The translations under genes and the position numbers were made by a program. Shown one piece after another: positions 33,529 to 42,759 of a stretch of 64,000 bases of DNA. The stretch spans positions 513,938,815 to 514,002,814 of the forward strand of contig CM077115.1 in NCBI GenBank assembly GCA_039619475.1, read 5' to 3'. Origin of the DNA: Icerya purchasi (Eukaryota > Arthropoda > Insecta > Hemiptera > Monophlebidae). The first letter of the stretch is position 1. Each line of letters starts with the position of its first letter. The notes under the pieces are model-generated. The model ran no database searches. It was given only the letters and a program-made list of their open reading frames with translations, and had not been told where the DNA came from.

Positions 33529-33534
33529 GAATGA
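30079..33534 (+). pseudogene. Family E ORF2: endonuclease, reverse transcriptase, RNase H
   Basis: 30079-30990 is an intact endonuclease reading (LIQWNISGVKTHF, AIQETRL, LGDFNAHSYTWGS, SDHFPISI). A frameshift near 30968 leads to the linker and reverse transcriptase (31131-32084: NSSPGPDDIHLFML, YRPISLTPVPCKILKRM, SGFRKKRSTVDHLF, FFDLENAYDKAW, NGVPQGSVLS). A TAA and a frameshift precede the active site, which reads FAND followed by TAA (32115-32129) instead of FADD. 32204-32917 is the thumb (KFLGLTFDSKLSWTPH, IRMCIGALPSSPI). 32962-33534 is RNase H (FTDGSKIG, TAELIAIFY, SDSVSSL, IQGNEIVDNLA). Inactive. Confidence 0.88.
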
Positions 33535-33581
33535 TGTTATAAAGAGTTTACACTGTATTTGAAAACATTTAAAAATATGAG

Positions 33582-33805
33582 AAAAAAATTGGTTGCCTGT
33601 AAAGTCGGTATACGGGCGAAAGTTTTACGTGACAACGACTTTGAGTGGTAAAATAATTTTAATGTGAATATTCATTCGTATAGTAGGAAGAAGGATGAAA
33701 TAATAGTAACAATTTAAAACATTTATTTATACAAAGAATTATATTTAAAACATTAATTTATACAAAGAATCTCGCACTGAATTTCATATTAACAAAATTT
33801 TATTT
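33582..33805 (+). repeat. Left arm of the 224-bp terminal inverted repeat
   Basis: Reverse complement of 34485-34708; contains two internal direct repeats of about 28 bp near 33715-33770. Confidence 0.92.
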
Positions 33806-33807
33806 AG

Positions 33808-34392
33808 AATTATGAGTGCATATCAAGGAAGAATAATCGAACAAACTCAGACACCAACGCAGCAGGTGGAGTAGCGATCTATCGTAGGTTATCATCAATA
33901 TCAACAGCAAAAGTGATCGATGTTGCGGTCACAGACACTGCTCGAGTTATCAAAACCTGCGGTGACTTGTGCTTGGCTGAAGTTACTTGCTTTACCGCTG
34001 ATACTACCTTCAAATTTGTGCTCGGTGCTGTTTATATTCATCCAGGATCAAGTGTACAAGACATCGGAATGTTGCTACACCAGGCACTTCTTCCATACGT
34101 GCATAACAGCCAGTACGTGCCACTGTTCCTGCAAGTTGATCCTAATATGCCGATTCTTCTATGCGGTGACTTCAACCAAAACGTGAAGTCTGATGACAAG
34201 TTTCTCAAATTCATTAAAGATACGTTTAATCTTGATTGCGTATCAGATATGTCTAAGTCTACTACGTTAAAAGGAACAACCATTGACTTGACATTTTCTA
34301 GGCACATTACAGCAGAAACACTTCCTTTCATTTCATATTTCTCCTATCATCGCCCTATCCTCAACAAAATCACTCAGATAGGAACAAGTTAA
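33808..34392 (+). CDS. Truncated endonuclease-domain ORF inside the TIR element
   Basis: An open frame of 195 codons runs from just after a TAG inside the left arm edge to the TAA at 34390-34392; no early ATG is in frame, so translation initiation is unclear. It reads AAGGVAIYRR, then LGAVYIHPGSS, LLCGDFNQNVKSD, TTIDLTFSRHI and FSYHRPIL. GDFN and the final His are endonuclease/exonuclease/phosphatase-fold motifs. The wording (YIHP, FSYHRPI) is closest to the endonuclease domain I associate with Helentron-type helicase elements and PIF1-like proteins, not to the LINEs around it. The N-terminal catalytic Asn and Glu parts are absent, so it is a partial domain with a clean frame. Confidence 0.6.
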   Translation, partial: NYECISRKNNRTNSDTNAAGGVAIYRRLSSISTAKVIDVAVTDTARVIKTCGDLCLAEVTCFTADTTFKFVLGAVYIHPGSSVQDIGMLLHQALLPYVHNSQYVPLFLQVDPNMPILLCGDFNQNVKSDDKFLKFIKDTFNLDCVSDMSKSTTLKGTTIDLTFSRHITAETLPFISYFSYHRPILNKITQIGTS

Positions 34393-34484
34393 GTTGTAGT
34401 AAACGCTGTTTCATTGTACGCAAATGTATTGCAAGTTATTGTATGTATATTTGTATATAAATACGTATGTATGTGTAAAGGTAA

Positions 34485-34708
34485 AAATAAAATTTTGTTA
34501 ATATGAAATTCAGTGCGAGATTCTTTGTATAAATTAATGTTTTAAATATAATTCTTTGTATAAATAAATGTTTTAAATTGTTACTATTATTTCATCCTTC
34601 TTCCTACTATACGAATGAATATTCACATTAAAATTATTTTACCACTCAAAGTCGTTGTCACGTAAAACTTTCGCCCGTATACCGACTTTACAGGCAACCA
34701 ATTTTTTT
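34485..34708 (-). repeat. Right arm of the 224-bp terminal inverted repeat
   Basis: Reverse complement of 33582-33805; same internal duplications, near 34520-34575. Confidence 0.92.
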
Positions 34709-34723
34709 GTTATTATTTCTATT

Positions 34724-35072
34724 GCTCTTTACACCATGTTTTCAACCAAATTTTAACCTTGTTTTTCCATCTCTCCAGATTTTTTTCATTTCGAGTTTCC
34801 TTTAGTATCTTCCCCATTAATTTTATTAATACCTCATCCTCTACATTGTCTATTTTACTGTTAATCCCCCTAGATCATACATAGCAAGGTTTTTCGCAAT
34901 TTCTAGTCCTGTAGGTACTTGTTCTAGTTGGTAACTGCCTATCTTCAAGTTCAGCACTGAGTAATTTGCTGTAATAATATAAAATTTTTGGTGACATTTC
35001 GTTATTTTTGTTCCACCAAGTGATGTTAGCTAATGCGTCTTGCCCTTGTTGTGTAAGACCAGCTTTAAACAT
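34724..35072 (-). pseudogene. Family A C-terminal tail
   Basis: A minus frame with QQGQDALANITWWNKN and ELEDRQLPTRTSTYRTRNCE, continuing through stops to KNLERWKNKVKIWLKTW. It corresponds in position to the basic tail at 37582-37950 in family B. Confidence 0.6.
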
Positions 35073-35084
35073 TTTTTTTTTGCA

Positions 35085-37320
35085 ATTTGTTGATTTTCCT
35101 CATTTCTGTAATTTTCGTCTCACTCCAAAATTCCGATTCTGTATTTAATTCTGGACATTATTACAGCTTTGAAATATAACCTTAGGTTTTTGTATGTCAT
35201 ACCTTGCTCTAATTTATATAGTACAAGAATATAGTTTACCTGACCTTCCCTGTAATATTGTCAATATGGTTAGTTTGCTTCTGATGATGGCCGGTGTAAC
35301 TTAGTCGAAACGTTAAGCGAATAAATATCTTTTAAAACACAGTTGTTTCCGAAAATTATTTATTATGGTTTCCCCATGTTAGACCTTTACCTAATGTTAT
35401 CCCAAGATATTTAAATTCATTTATATTTTTTAACTTTTCACAACCACATATTTCCTTACTATGTAAACATCTTGTATTATGTAAAATTAATTTGGGGATA
35501 AACGTTCTAAATCGGCTTGGCATTCTTATATGCACCAATTTTGTTTTTTTAGCATTAATTACTAGTTTTTTGTCATGCGCCCATTTGCATACACTATTGA
35601 GATCTTCTTGTAACATTTTTTCAGCAATTTCTATGTCAGAGTGTTCAATAACTAGTGCGATATCATCTTCATAAAATACACTTTAGAGTTCTTTACATAT
35701 CGGTAGAGTGAATTCGTATATATCAAAAAAAGTGTTGGTGCCAATATTGTCCCTTGACCAACTTCGTAATTCATTATTTCTTTTCTACTGTATTCATTCC
35801 CGATCTTTACTAAAAATTCTCTTCCTCTTATGTAATTCCAAAACCATTTTAGATACCTCTCTTTTAAACCCATTTTTCTAATGTCCTCAATTAGTATTTC
35901 TTGGTCCACTAGGTCAAAAGCTTTAGTAGGGTCTAAAAAAACTAACAGAAATTGTTTACCCACTGCTGATCCTTTATTTATATCTGATATTAGTTTTCTA
36001 TGTAGTAATATCGTCGATTTTCTCTCTCTAAAACCAAATTGATTACTATTTATTAACTTATTTCCCCCCTAGTAATTTTTCAAATATTTTCCCACATACT
36101 GCTCAATTATTTTTGCTACGACTGAAATTAATGTGATCGACCTGTAGTTTTCACACTATTTTCTATCTCCACTTTTGTAAATTGATCGCACCATACTGAT
36201 TTTTAACTCTCTGGGAAATATTCCTTCTTTCAAGGAGTAATTAATCATTTTCGTTAGTAATGGGGTTAGTATTTTTGAGTGTCTCCTGATATCCTTCACC
36301 GTTATTCCGTCGTATCCTTGGGCTTTATCCGGATTCATTTTTTTTATTATAGATACTATTATGTCCTCTGTAGCTCTTGGAATGTATAAGGATATGCTGG
36401 TTTCATCATCATTATCACAGAAGTGTTTCATTTTCCCTGTAATGGACAAGTAATAATTTAGGAATGCGTTAACTGCATTGTCATAACTAGCAAAATTCCT
36501 CAGTATGTCCTCATCTATTATTGCTTTTTTCTTTTTGCAGACTATTTTATTTATTATTCTCCAAGTTTTCTTCATATCATTGCCTGCTTTTTGTAATTCC
36601 TGTATGTAATATTTTTCTTTTGCTTGTCTTATTCCGTATTTAACTAGATTTCTGTATCTCTTATATAATTCTTTATACCGTCTATCTGAGTTTTTCCCTT
36701 TACACCTTGTATAATATAAATATCTTATATGAATGTAATTTAATATTTTCCTGTTCATCCATTCATTGCTAGGGCAATTTCTCATTTTCGCAGTTGTTTG
36801 TTTTATGTACCTACATTCCTCATAGCAATTTTTAAAAGCGTTTGCTATGTTTATTGAAATTTGCTCCGCACCTGCATTCTCATGCATGCTCTGCCAATCA
36901 TATTTTTTTACTTTATCATTTAACATAATTTCGTTTAAATAACCACAGTTTGTTAAAGTGTCTGCAATGTATTTGTTACTATTAATCTTAAACGCGTAGT
37001 TAACCGGGTAGTGGTCTGAGATTTTTGTCTTTATAATATTAGCTACCACTTCATCAGTTGTATATTTTATAAAAATATTATCAATACAAGATTTTGTAAG
37101 TCTATTTCCTCTTATATCCTCCTGTGTAGTTCCCTTAATTAATCTGATCCCCTTGTGTTTTACTATAATACTTAAGAAATTCGCTACGGCAGCATTCCTT
37201 AATTCAAGATTAATATTAAATTCACCACATAATATATATTCCGTTTCCCGGCCCAGGCTTTTGAGAATCTCATCAATTCATCTTATGAAGTCGCCGATTC
37301 TCATACTTGGTGACCGATAT
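35085..37320 (-). pseudogene. Family A ORF2 (minus copy), endonuclease end and reverse transcriptase
   Basis: From high to low coordinate: IYRSPSMRIGDF, ILCGEFNINLELRNA, SCIDNIF and KTKISDHYPVNY (endonuclease; a Glu replaces the usual Asp of GDFN). Then comes the linker with NEWMNRKILNYIHIRYLYY, then IIKKMNPDKAQGYDGITV. 35963-35652 gives FLVFLDPTKAFDLVDQEIL and a VGQGTILAPTLFLIY variant of the PQG block. The active site near 35690-35650 reads FYEDDIALV, with Glu replacing the Ala of YADD. 35616-35356 gives the thumb (KTKLVHI, KYLGITLGKGLTWGNH). Frameshifts separate the blocks. Confidence 0.82.
35272..35363 (+). ncRNA. Hammerhead-ribozyme-like core in a 92-bp insertion
   Basis: The family A reading TWGNH-IDNITGKVR is interrupted by 92 bp flanked by a 7-bp duplication, TATGGTT (35265-35271 and 35364-35370). 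The insert holds CTGATGA (35281-35287), a possible short stem II (GGC with GTC, including a G-U pair), and GAAACGTT from 35307. CUGAUGA and GAAA are the invariant core strings of hammerhead ribozymes, and this spacing resembles the motifs carried by arthropod Penelope-like elements. I could not settle stems I and III, so self-cleavage is uncertain. Confidence 0.5.
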
Positions 37321-37374
37321 ATTTTTTTTTTTTTTATAAAAATATGTGTTTATTATTTTTTACATACAAAACTT

Positions 37375-37401
37375 TCGTCAAGCTAAAACGCTTGTCGACG
37401 A
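37375..37401 (-). other. Hairpin near the 3' end of family B (minus copy)
   Basis: TCGTCAAGC, a short loop TAAAAC, then GCTTGTCGACGA form an imperfect stem with a 3-nt bulge, about 45 nt from the poly(A). The same hairpin occurs in the plus copy at 47011-47036. Confidence 0.55.
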
Positions 37402-37581
37402 ATTATCCTATTGAACACTTTATTATCTTAAATTAACTTATACATATGTATACATATGTTATAATCATGTAATATTTACTAGTCTTAATCTATCTTTTTA
37501 CTTATCAACACTTAATAATCGATTTCTATCTTCTGTATTAAATCTTTTTTTTTTTCAGTTTTTTTGTTACGCCTTGTCATT

Positions 37582-37950
37582 TTATTTTATTTTTATTACT
37601 TTTTTTATATTTTCTTCTTCCTGAAGCCATTCCTTTATTTTTCTTTTTCTTTCCCCTATTTTTTCCTTCTCTATTATTTCTTTGGGTATTTTATTCAACA
37701 TCTGAGTTATAATATATTTATCCGTTTGCTCCCCCGTCTTTGTTCTTGCTAACGGCAGTTGGAACGAAAGTTTTTCCTTCAACTCGTATTCTGTGTTTAT
37801 TCTTTCCTCCAATTCAATTTTCTTTTCTGCTGATATGTACTCCCATATCTTTAGTAATAAGTACATTCCTCTTATGCTCATTACGTTTTCTTTTTTAATT
37901 ATTTCATTTTCATTTTCTCTCTTTAAGGATTTGCTATTAATTTCAAGCAT
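37582..37950 (-). pseudogene. Family B C-terminal tail domain
   Basis: An open 122-codon minus frame, highly basic and helical (LEERINTEYELKEKL, LPLARTKTGEQTDKYI, RKRKIKEWLQEEENI). It follows the reverse transcriptase. The plus copy at 46470-46838 is almost identical. Its function in the element is not known to me. Confidence 0.75.
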
Positions 37951-38185
37951 TTAATTTGCAGTTTATTTATTTTCCCAAAGTATGCTTTTCTCATCATTCC
38001 CCGTGCCTTAATTCCATATCTGATCCTCGACTCTACTAGCACATAATAAATACTTATAATGTTTCATTTGTTGCATATTTCTTTAATGTAAAAAACTGCT
38101 CTTATTTTCTATGCAATGTATTCCATATGTATGTCCCATCTTAAGTGTTGGTCCAACATTTACTGAGTTAACTTCTAACAGTTTT

Positions 38186-39970
38186 TCATTTCACATTCAT
38201 TTCTTCCTCCCTAATCGAGTATGCAAATTCATTTGAGTGTATTATTATATTTGGATAATACAAATCGGAGCTGTCTATTTTTTTCTGCATTACCATTGCT
38301 TTAGTCTTCTTTACATTTATTCTTAGACTTTTATCGTGTATCCATTTACTTATTGTTATTAGATATTTTTGCATCCTTATTTCTGCCTCCTTAACATCTT
38401 TATGTGACGTAACTATTGCTATATCATCCGCGTACGAGACTACCTCATCGTAACTTAATTCCTTATATAGACCATTTGTATTTATAATAAACAGTATTGG
38501 CGCTAATTGGCTACACTGCGGTACTCTTATATCCATCTCCTCTTTTTCACTTTGCACATTTAAGATATTTACGCATGTTTTCCTCTGTGTTAAATAACTT
38601 TGAAATCATTTTTTCAAACTATTCGTTATTCCTATTTCCTCTAATGCGTTTATGATTATTTTATAATCAACCGTTACAAATGCTCCAGTAAGATCTATAA
38701 ACGTTATCAACACCTTCTTTCCCTCTTCAAAGCTATCTCTTATTTTTTCGGTAAGCTCACCGATTGCTTTCGATGTGGATTTTCCTTTTTGAAACCCGTA
38801 TTGTGTTTTATCAATTATCCTATTTTCTAGTAGGTATTTTGTTAGATTATTTGCTACGTACTTTTCTAATATTGTTGCAATCACATTGCTTACACAAATT
38901 GGTATAATAGAGTTTTCATATATTCACTGTGTTTCCCTTTTTTATATATTGGTCTCGTTTTCGATATTTTTAACCCATTTGGTATTTTCCCTTCTTTTAA
39001 CGTCTGATTAATTAGCTTAGTAATTTCCTTCACTATATATATTTTTACTGTTTTTATATCTTTTATTCTTATTCCATCGATTCCGGTGGCCTTTGTTTCT
39101 TTTAATCCATCGATTATTTTCCCCACCTGTTCTACGTTTGCTTTAGGTAAGTACATGTTTACTTTTACTTCATCTTCTTCTCTTTTTTCTAATAGCACTT
39201 TATTACATTTGTGTTCTAGTTTTTTTATACCATTTTTGAATTCTTTACTGAATTTATCTGCAATTTTTCTTGCTTCTTATTCCTTGCCAAAGTATTTATT
39301 TATGGTTTCATTTACTCCTAGGCTCTTTTGTTTTCCTATAATCTTGTTTATATTTAACCAAGTTTTCCTGATATCCCCCTATGCTACTTTAAAACTTTTC
39401 TCGACAAACATGTCTTTTTGCCGTCTTATTTCTGCATTCACTTGGTTTCTGAATGTATTTTCTTCTTTAATCAATATTTTGATTATTCTTTTTTACTTTT
39501 TTGTACAATTTGTCTCTCTTTTTCATCATTTCAATTATTTTTTGTGTCATCCATTCTTTCTTCCTTTGTATTTTTTCTTCTCCTGACGTATTTTTTGTTT
39601 GCCTACATTCTTTATATATTTCTTCAAATTTTTCTTTTATGCTTTCCTATAAATTTTCAGCGTCCAATTTATCTGATTTCACTTCCCACTTTATCAGTCT
39701 TTGTTTGTTTTACTTTATTTTCCAATAAAAAACTTCTGTTTAATTCCATTTGTTTTCCTCCAGTTTTTCCCATCTCCATTTTTACTGTACACACTATCAT
39801 GCTGTGATCTGCTATTTTAATATCTGTATTATAATATTCGAAGTCGATGTTTCTTTTCTTCTTTTCAGTATATATATGGTCGATTTTGCTTTGTATGAAT
39901 CTGTTTTCCCTCCATTCTTCTCTTGTGTATCCTTCTAAATTGGTTTCATAACCCATTCCTGCCATTGTGT
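38186..39970 (-). pseudogene. Family B ORF2 (minus copy), endonuclease end to reverse transcriptase
   Basis: High to low: the endonuclease C-terminus (39974-39669: FIQSKIDHIYTEKKKR, IADHSMIVC), a linker in broken frames, then 39198-38890 (LKETKATGIDGIRIKDI, ISKTRPIYKKGKHSEY), then 38884-38606 (TQYGFQKGKSTSKAI, LITFIDLTGAFVTVDY) ending at a stop, then 38557-38186 with RVPQCSQLAPILFI and SYADDIAIV, the intact active site. The PQG motif has Cys for Gly. The stop after SLKK is shared with the plus copy, but other lesions differ. Confidence 0.88.
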
Positions 39971-40027
39971 TCATGTATTTTGTTGCTATTGAGTTGTGTT
40001 TTCCAGTGTTTATATTTATGTCTCCTA

Positions 40028-40043
40028 TATATATATATATATA

Positions 40044-40109
<66 letters not shown>

Positions 40110-40112
40110 GTA
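40028..40112. repeat. Expanded TA/TG microsatellite inside family B endonuclease
   Basis: About 80 bp of TATATA with short TGTGTG interruptions. The plus copy has only 'actatatatgtatatag' at the same place, so the array expanded after insertion. Confidence 0.9.
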
Positions 40113-40357
40113 GAACAGTTTTCCATGTATTTTTTGTCAATCTCCTTTATTTTTTTAATGTATTTGTTTGTTTTTCCTGATGGTGATTTGTATAACGCCT
40201 ATAGAAATAGTTTTTCCTCATACCAAGTTATTTCAATTATTACACATTCCGCATTTTCCATATTTTTGTTTTTAATTTGAGTTTGTATTTTTTTGTCCCC
40301 CTTTATGTATATTACAATCCCATGTTTTACCCTTTCTGCTTCTAAATTGTGTGACAT
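40113..40357 (-). pseudogene. Family B endonuclease, middle part
   Basis: The minus strand reads MSHNLEAERVKHGIVIYIKG, then IIEITWYEEKLFL, a stop, and ALYKSPSGKTNKYIKKI, joining through the microsatellite to GDININTGKHNS. It is contiguous with the downstream endonuclease and is cut at its upstream side by the Jockey insertion. Confidence 0.75.
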
Positions 40358-41118
40358 TTCTCATACTTTTTATCTTATACATAAACGACCTTCCGCTTAC
40401 AAATCATGTAAGTCTAAATCTTTACGCTGATGACACTGCACTTGTCGCCACATCCTACCGAATTGATACAATATGTCGACGACTCACGGATGCCGCAAAT
40501 AAGTTAGTCAAATACTTCACTAAATGGAGAATTAATATCAACGAAAATAAATCTGAGGCAATTATATTTACAAAGCGCAGGCCAACAATTAACAATCACG
40601 TTAAAATTAAAAACAATACGATCGAATGGAAAGATGAGGTAACTCACTTAGGTATGACACTAGATAAAAAACTTACGTTTACAAAGCATATAAATCAACG
40701 TATTTATAAAACTCAGCGTAAGTTATGTAACCTGTTTCCGATTTTTAATAGAAAATCATGTCTAACAGTGTCAAATAAGTTCATGATTTATAAAGCGGTA
40801 TTACTACCCACGCTATTATATGCTGCTCCAGTCTGGTGTTCGACCAGCCATAGTAACTTAATGAAGCTCCAGCGAATTCAAAACCATTGTTTTAGAATCA
40901 TATTAAATAAGTCACGATACACACGCATTAAAACCATGCATGATTATCTGAATTTTCCGTACGTCAGTGAGATTATAAAAGAACGTGCAATAAGTTTCTT
41001 TAATTATTGTGCTATGTCTGACATAACTATAAACAATATAGGTAGGTATAATTATCAGTCCTTAAAACATAGATACAAGAAATATAAACACAGACGAATT
41101 AAACATGTGTTACTCTGA
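40351..41118 (+). pseudogene. Jockey-like reverse transcriptase, active site to C-terminus
   Basis: An open frame of 255 codons: LILFILYINDLPL, LNLYADDTALVATS (intact YADD), HLGMTLDKKLTFTKHI, LLPTLLYAAPVWC, LQRIQNHCFRII, then the C-terminal HRYKKYKHRRIKHVLL. There is no RNase H, as expected for Jockey. The first few codons belong to the flanking sequence. It is open but truncated, lacking ORF1, endonuclease and fingers. The related element at 42640-48660 has the same C-terminal wording. Confidence 0.85.
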
Positions 41119-41457
41119 GTATTTTTACAGCCCTATATCTCTGTTTCTCACCAAATTGTTAATTTATTTTCATGAACTCTTAGAATTTCATCTAAATTGC
41201 GAGATTATACTAATTTTATGCTGAGTCATTAAAACTTAAACTATTTAATAAGCTAATGTGTCAGGTTTTTTTAAACTTTTCCTGTCTATAATTATAGATT
41301 CTTTTTCTTGTTTATCATTTTCGTGTTCTGATATATATATTAAGTTATCTGATAAGGAAATCATGTTTTTCCGGTACAGATTACCCGCTTAAGTTATGTA
41401 TTGTTATTTGTTAAAAAATTAAGCGCAAATATACGTTTCTTCTTCTTCTTCTTCTTC
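40366..41457 (+). mobile_element. 5'-truncated Jockey-like LINE with 8-bp duplication and (TTC)n tail
   Basis: TTCTCATA at 40358-40365 recurs at 41458-41465. The copy starts just before the active site of the reverse transcriptase and ends in a TTC repeat (41437-41460) rather than poly(A). It interrupts the family B endonuclease between GYE and MSHNL. Confidence 0.85.
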
Positions 41458-41644
41458 TTCTCATAGCCTTCTAAATTATATAAATTTATTTCGTCCTTTT
41501 TTATATTTACCTCCCTTAAAATTAGTATATCATATTCTTGCCTTGCCTCTAATATCTCTACTTCCTCCCAGTTTTTCTTCATTGATCTAATGTTTATGTG
41601 TGTTATATTTAATTTTGTATTAGTTTTTTTTTTTTTTATTTATT

Positions 41645-41883
41645 TATTTTGTTTAGCTAACAGAATGATTTTTAATTTATTAAGTAAGCTAATTTCTATC
41701 GCTATATTATCATAGGCATCACTTCCAGTAAACAGTATTTTAGAATTCTATTCCTTTGAAACAAATACTAATATACGGCCGTTGTAGTTTCTTGGCTTTC
41801 CTAGGGCGTATTTATCATATCCATCTATCTCATACAGTTTTAACTCCTCGTCGCTTAAATTTACTTCAGTGAGCACAGTAAAG
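41645..41883 (-). pseudogene. Family A endonuclease N-terminal part (minus copy, upstream of the B insertion)
   Basis: The minus strand reads FTVLTEVNLSDEELKLYEID, GYDKYALGKPRNYNG, then, after a stop, IAIEISLLNKLKIILLA, where it breaks. The continuation IYRSPS lies at 37320, on the far side of the family B copy. An A/T-rich stretch at 41626-41644 lies at the junction. Confidence 0.75.
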
Positions 41884-42640
41884 CTCAAATGCAGAAAATG
41901 ATTGATAGGATAAACCGTGCGGGAAGGAAATTCGGAATGAAAATAAACACGGAAAAAACGCAAGTCATGAGATTTTCGAGAACCAATGACAAAAAAGCAG
42001 TAATCATGATAGACAATGAAAAAATCGAGAATGTCACTAAGTTTAGATATTTAGGTGCTCTCATAAGTAAGGACGGAAGAGACCTAAAAGAAGTCAAAAG
42101 TAGAATCGGTATGGCAAAGAAAGCCTATTAAATAACCTTAGCAACGTCTTAAAAAACAGAACCTTAAGCATGAGCCTGCGGAAGAGAATAATGAGATGCT
42201 ACGTTTGGACGGTATTAAAATATGCGTGTGAAACCTGGACAATGAGTGCGGATATTGTAAGAAGACTGAATGCGTTTGAAATGTGGTGCTATCGGAGATT
42301 ATTAAAAATACCTTGGACTGATTTTGCAACAAACGTATCAGTCTTAACAAAAGTAAATGAAGAAAACAAAACGATAGTTGAAAATATTAAGCACCGAAAG
42401 CTGAAATACATAGTACATAAAATTCGGGAAAACGGTGTTTTCATGTTGGCATTGCAAGGACGAGTTCCGGGAAAACCCATTAAAGGAAGAAAAAGATTGG
42501 AGCTAGCAACTACGAATGCACCAGCCAACTTCCCATGCAAAAGTATACAAGACACGATTAGATACGCCAGGAATCGAAGAATATAGATGAACGCAACCTC
42601 TTAAGGCAAGAGATGCGACCCCGACGACGACGACGAGCAC
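41884..42640 (+). pseudogene. Non-LTR reverse transcriptase C-terminal half ('family C', second copy)
   Basis: 41889-42131 reads MIDRINRAGRKFGMKINTEK, then KFRYLGALISKDGRDLKEVK. A frameshift near 42130 leads to 42170-42586 with LRKRIMRCYVWTVLKYACET, then ADIVRRLNAFEMWCYRRLLK and PWTDFATNVSVL, plus the HRKLKYIVHKIRENG tail. Same family type as 17547-18345 and better preserved. A (GAC)n stretch at 42615-42632 lies at its 3' end. The active-site part is missing. Confidence 0.8.
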
Positions 42641-42759
42641 AGTAGCCGTTGCAGACAGTACCTATACCTAAGCCCGGTAAGGATGCTACCCTGGCCGAAA
42701 ATATACGCCCCATCAGCTTACTAAGTAATATAAAAAATACATGGAAAACTGTTCTACTA

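Larger units (their letters stand above)
33582..34708. mobile_element. 1127-bp element with 224-bp terminal inverted repeats and an endonuclease-like ORF
   Basis: 33582-33805 is repeated in reverse complement at 34485-34708, nearly without difference as far as I can compare by eye. Each arm begins AAAAAAATTGGTTGCCTG and has, at its inner side, two tandem versions of a unit of about 28 bp (ttaaaacattwatttatacaaagaa). The 680 bp between the arms holds an open reading frame. No target duplication is evident. The arms resemble foldback-type elements, or a non-autonomous element that captured a gene piece. It lies exactly where the plus LINE E and the minus LINE A are both truncated. Confidence 0.9.
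34715..37320 (-). mobile_element. CR1/L2-like LINE 'family A', minus copy (main part)
   Basis: The minus strand carries the second half of the endonuclease, the reverse transcriptase and the C-terminal tail (ERWKNKVKIWLKTW) up to the TIR element at 34708. The 3' UTR is missing. The upstream part of the same copy resumes at 41645-41883, beyond a B-family insertion (37321-41625): the endonuclease reading breaks after IILLA and resumes IYRSPSMRIGDF. A 92-bp insertion lies at 35272-35363. Confidence 0.82.
37321..41625 (-). mobile_element. CR1/L2-like LINE 'family B', minus copy, split by a Jockey insertion
   Basis: Its 3' poly(A) appears as a T run at 37322-37335. The copy then runs up through the C-terminal tail, reverse transcriptase and endonuclease to about 40357, is interrupted by a Jockey element at 40366-41457, and ends with the endonuclease N-terminus at 41458-41625 (ITHINIRSMKKNWEEVEIL, ILILREVNIKKDEINLYNLEGYE). 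It inserted into the family A minus copy. A near-identical but shorter copy lies in plus orientation at 42734-47085. Confidence 0.88.

Noticed and set aside
33582..34708. Regular Tc1/mariner or hAT element
   Set aside because: No TA or 8-bp duplication at the ends, no transposase, and the internal ORF is an endonuclease fold, not a DDE domain.
35272..35363. Complete Penelope-like element
   Set aside because: Only 92 bp with a ribozyme-like core; no reverse transcriptase or GIY-YIG endonuclease reading nearby.
39996..40280. Tyr/Ile-rich ORFs on both strands
   Set aside because: Produced by the TA/TG microsatellite, not a gene.
42612..42635. (GAC)n repeat as a coding Asp/Arg tract
   Set aside because: Lies past the end of the readable LINE protein and before the Jockey fragment; a simple repeat at a junction.
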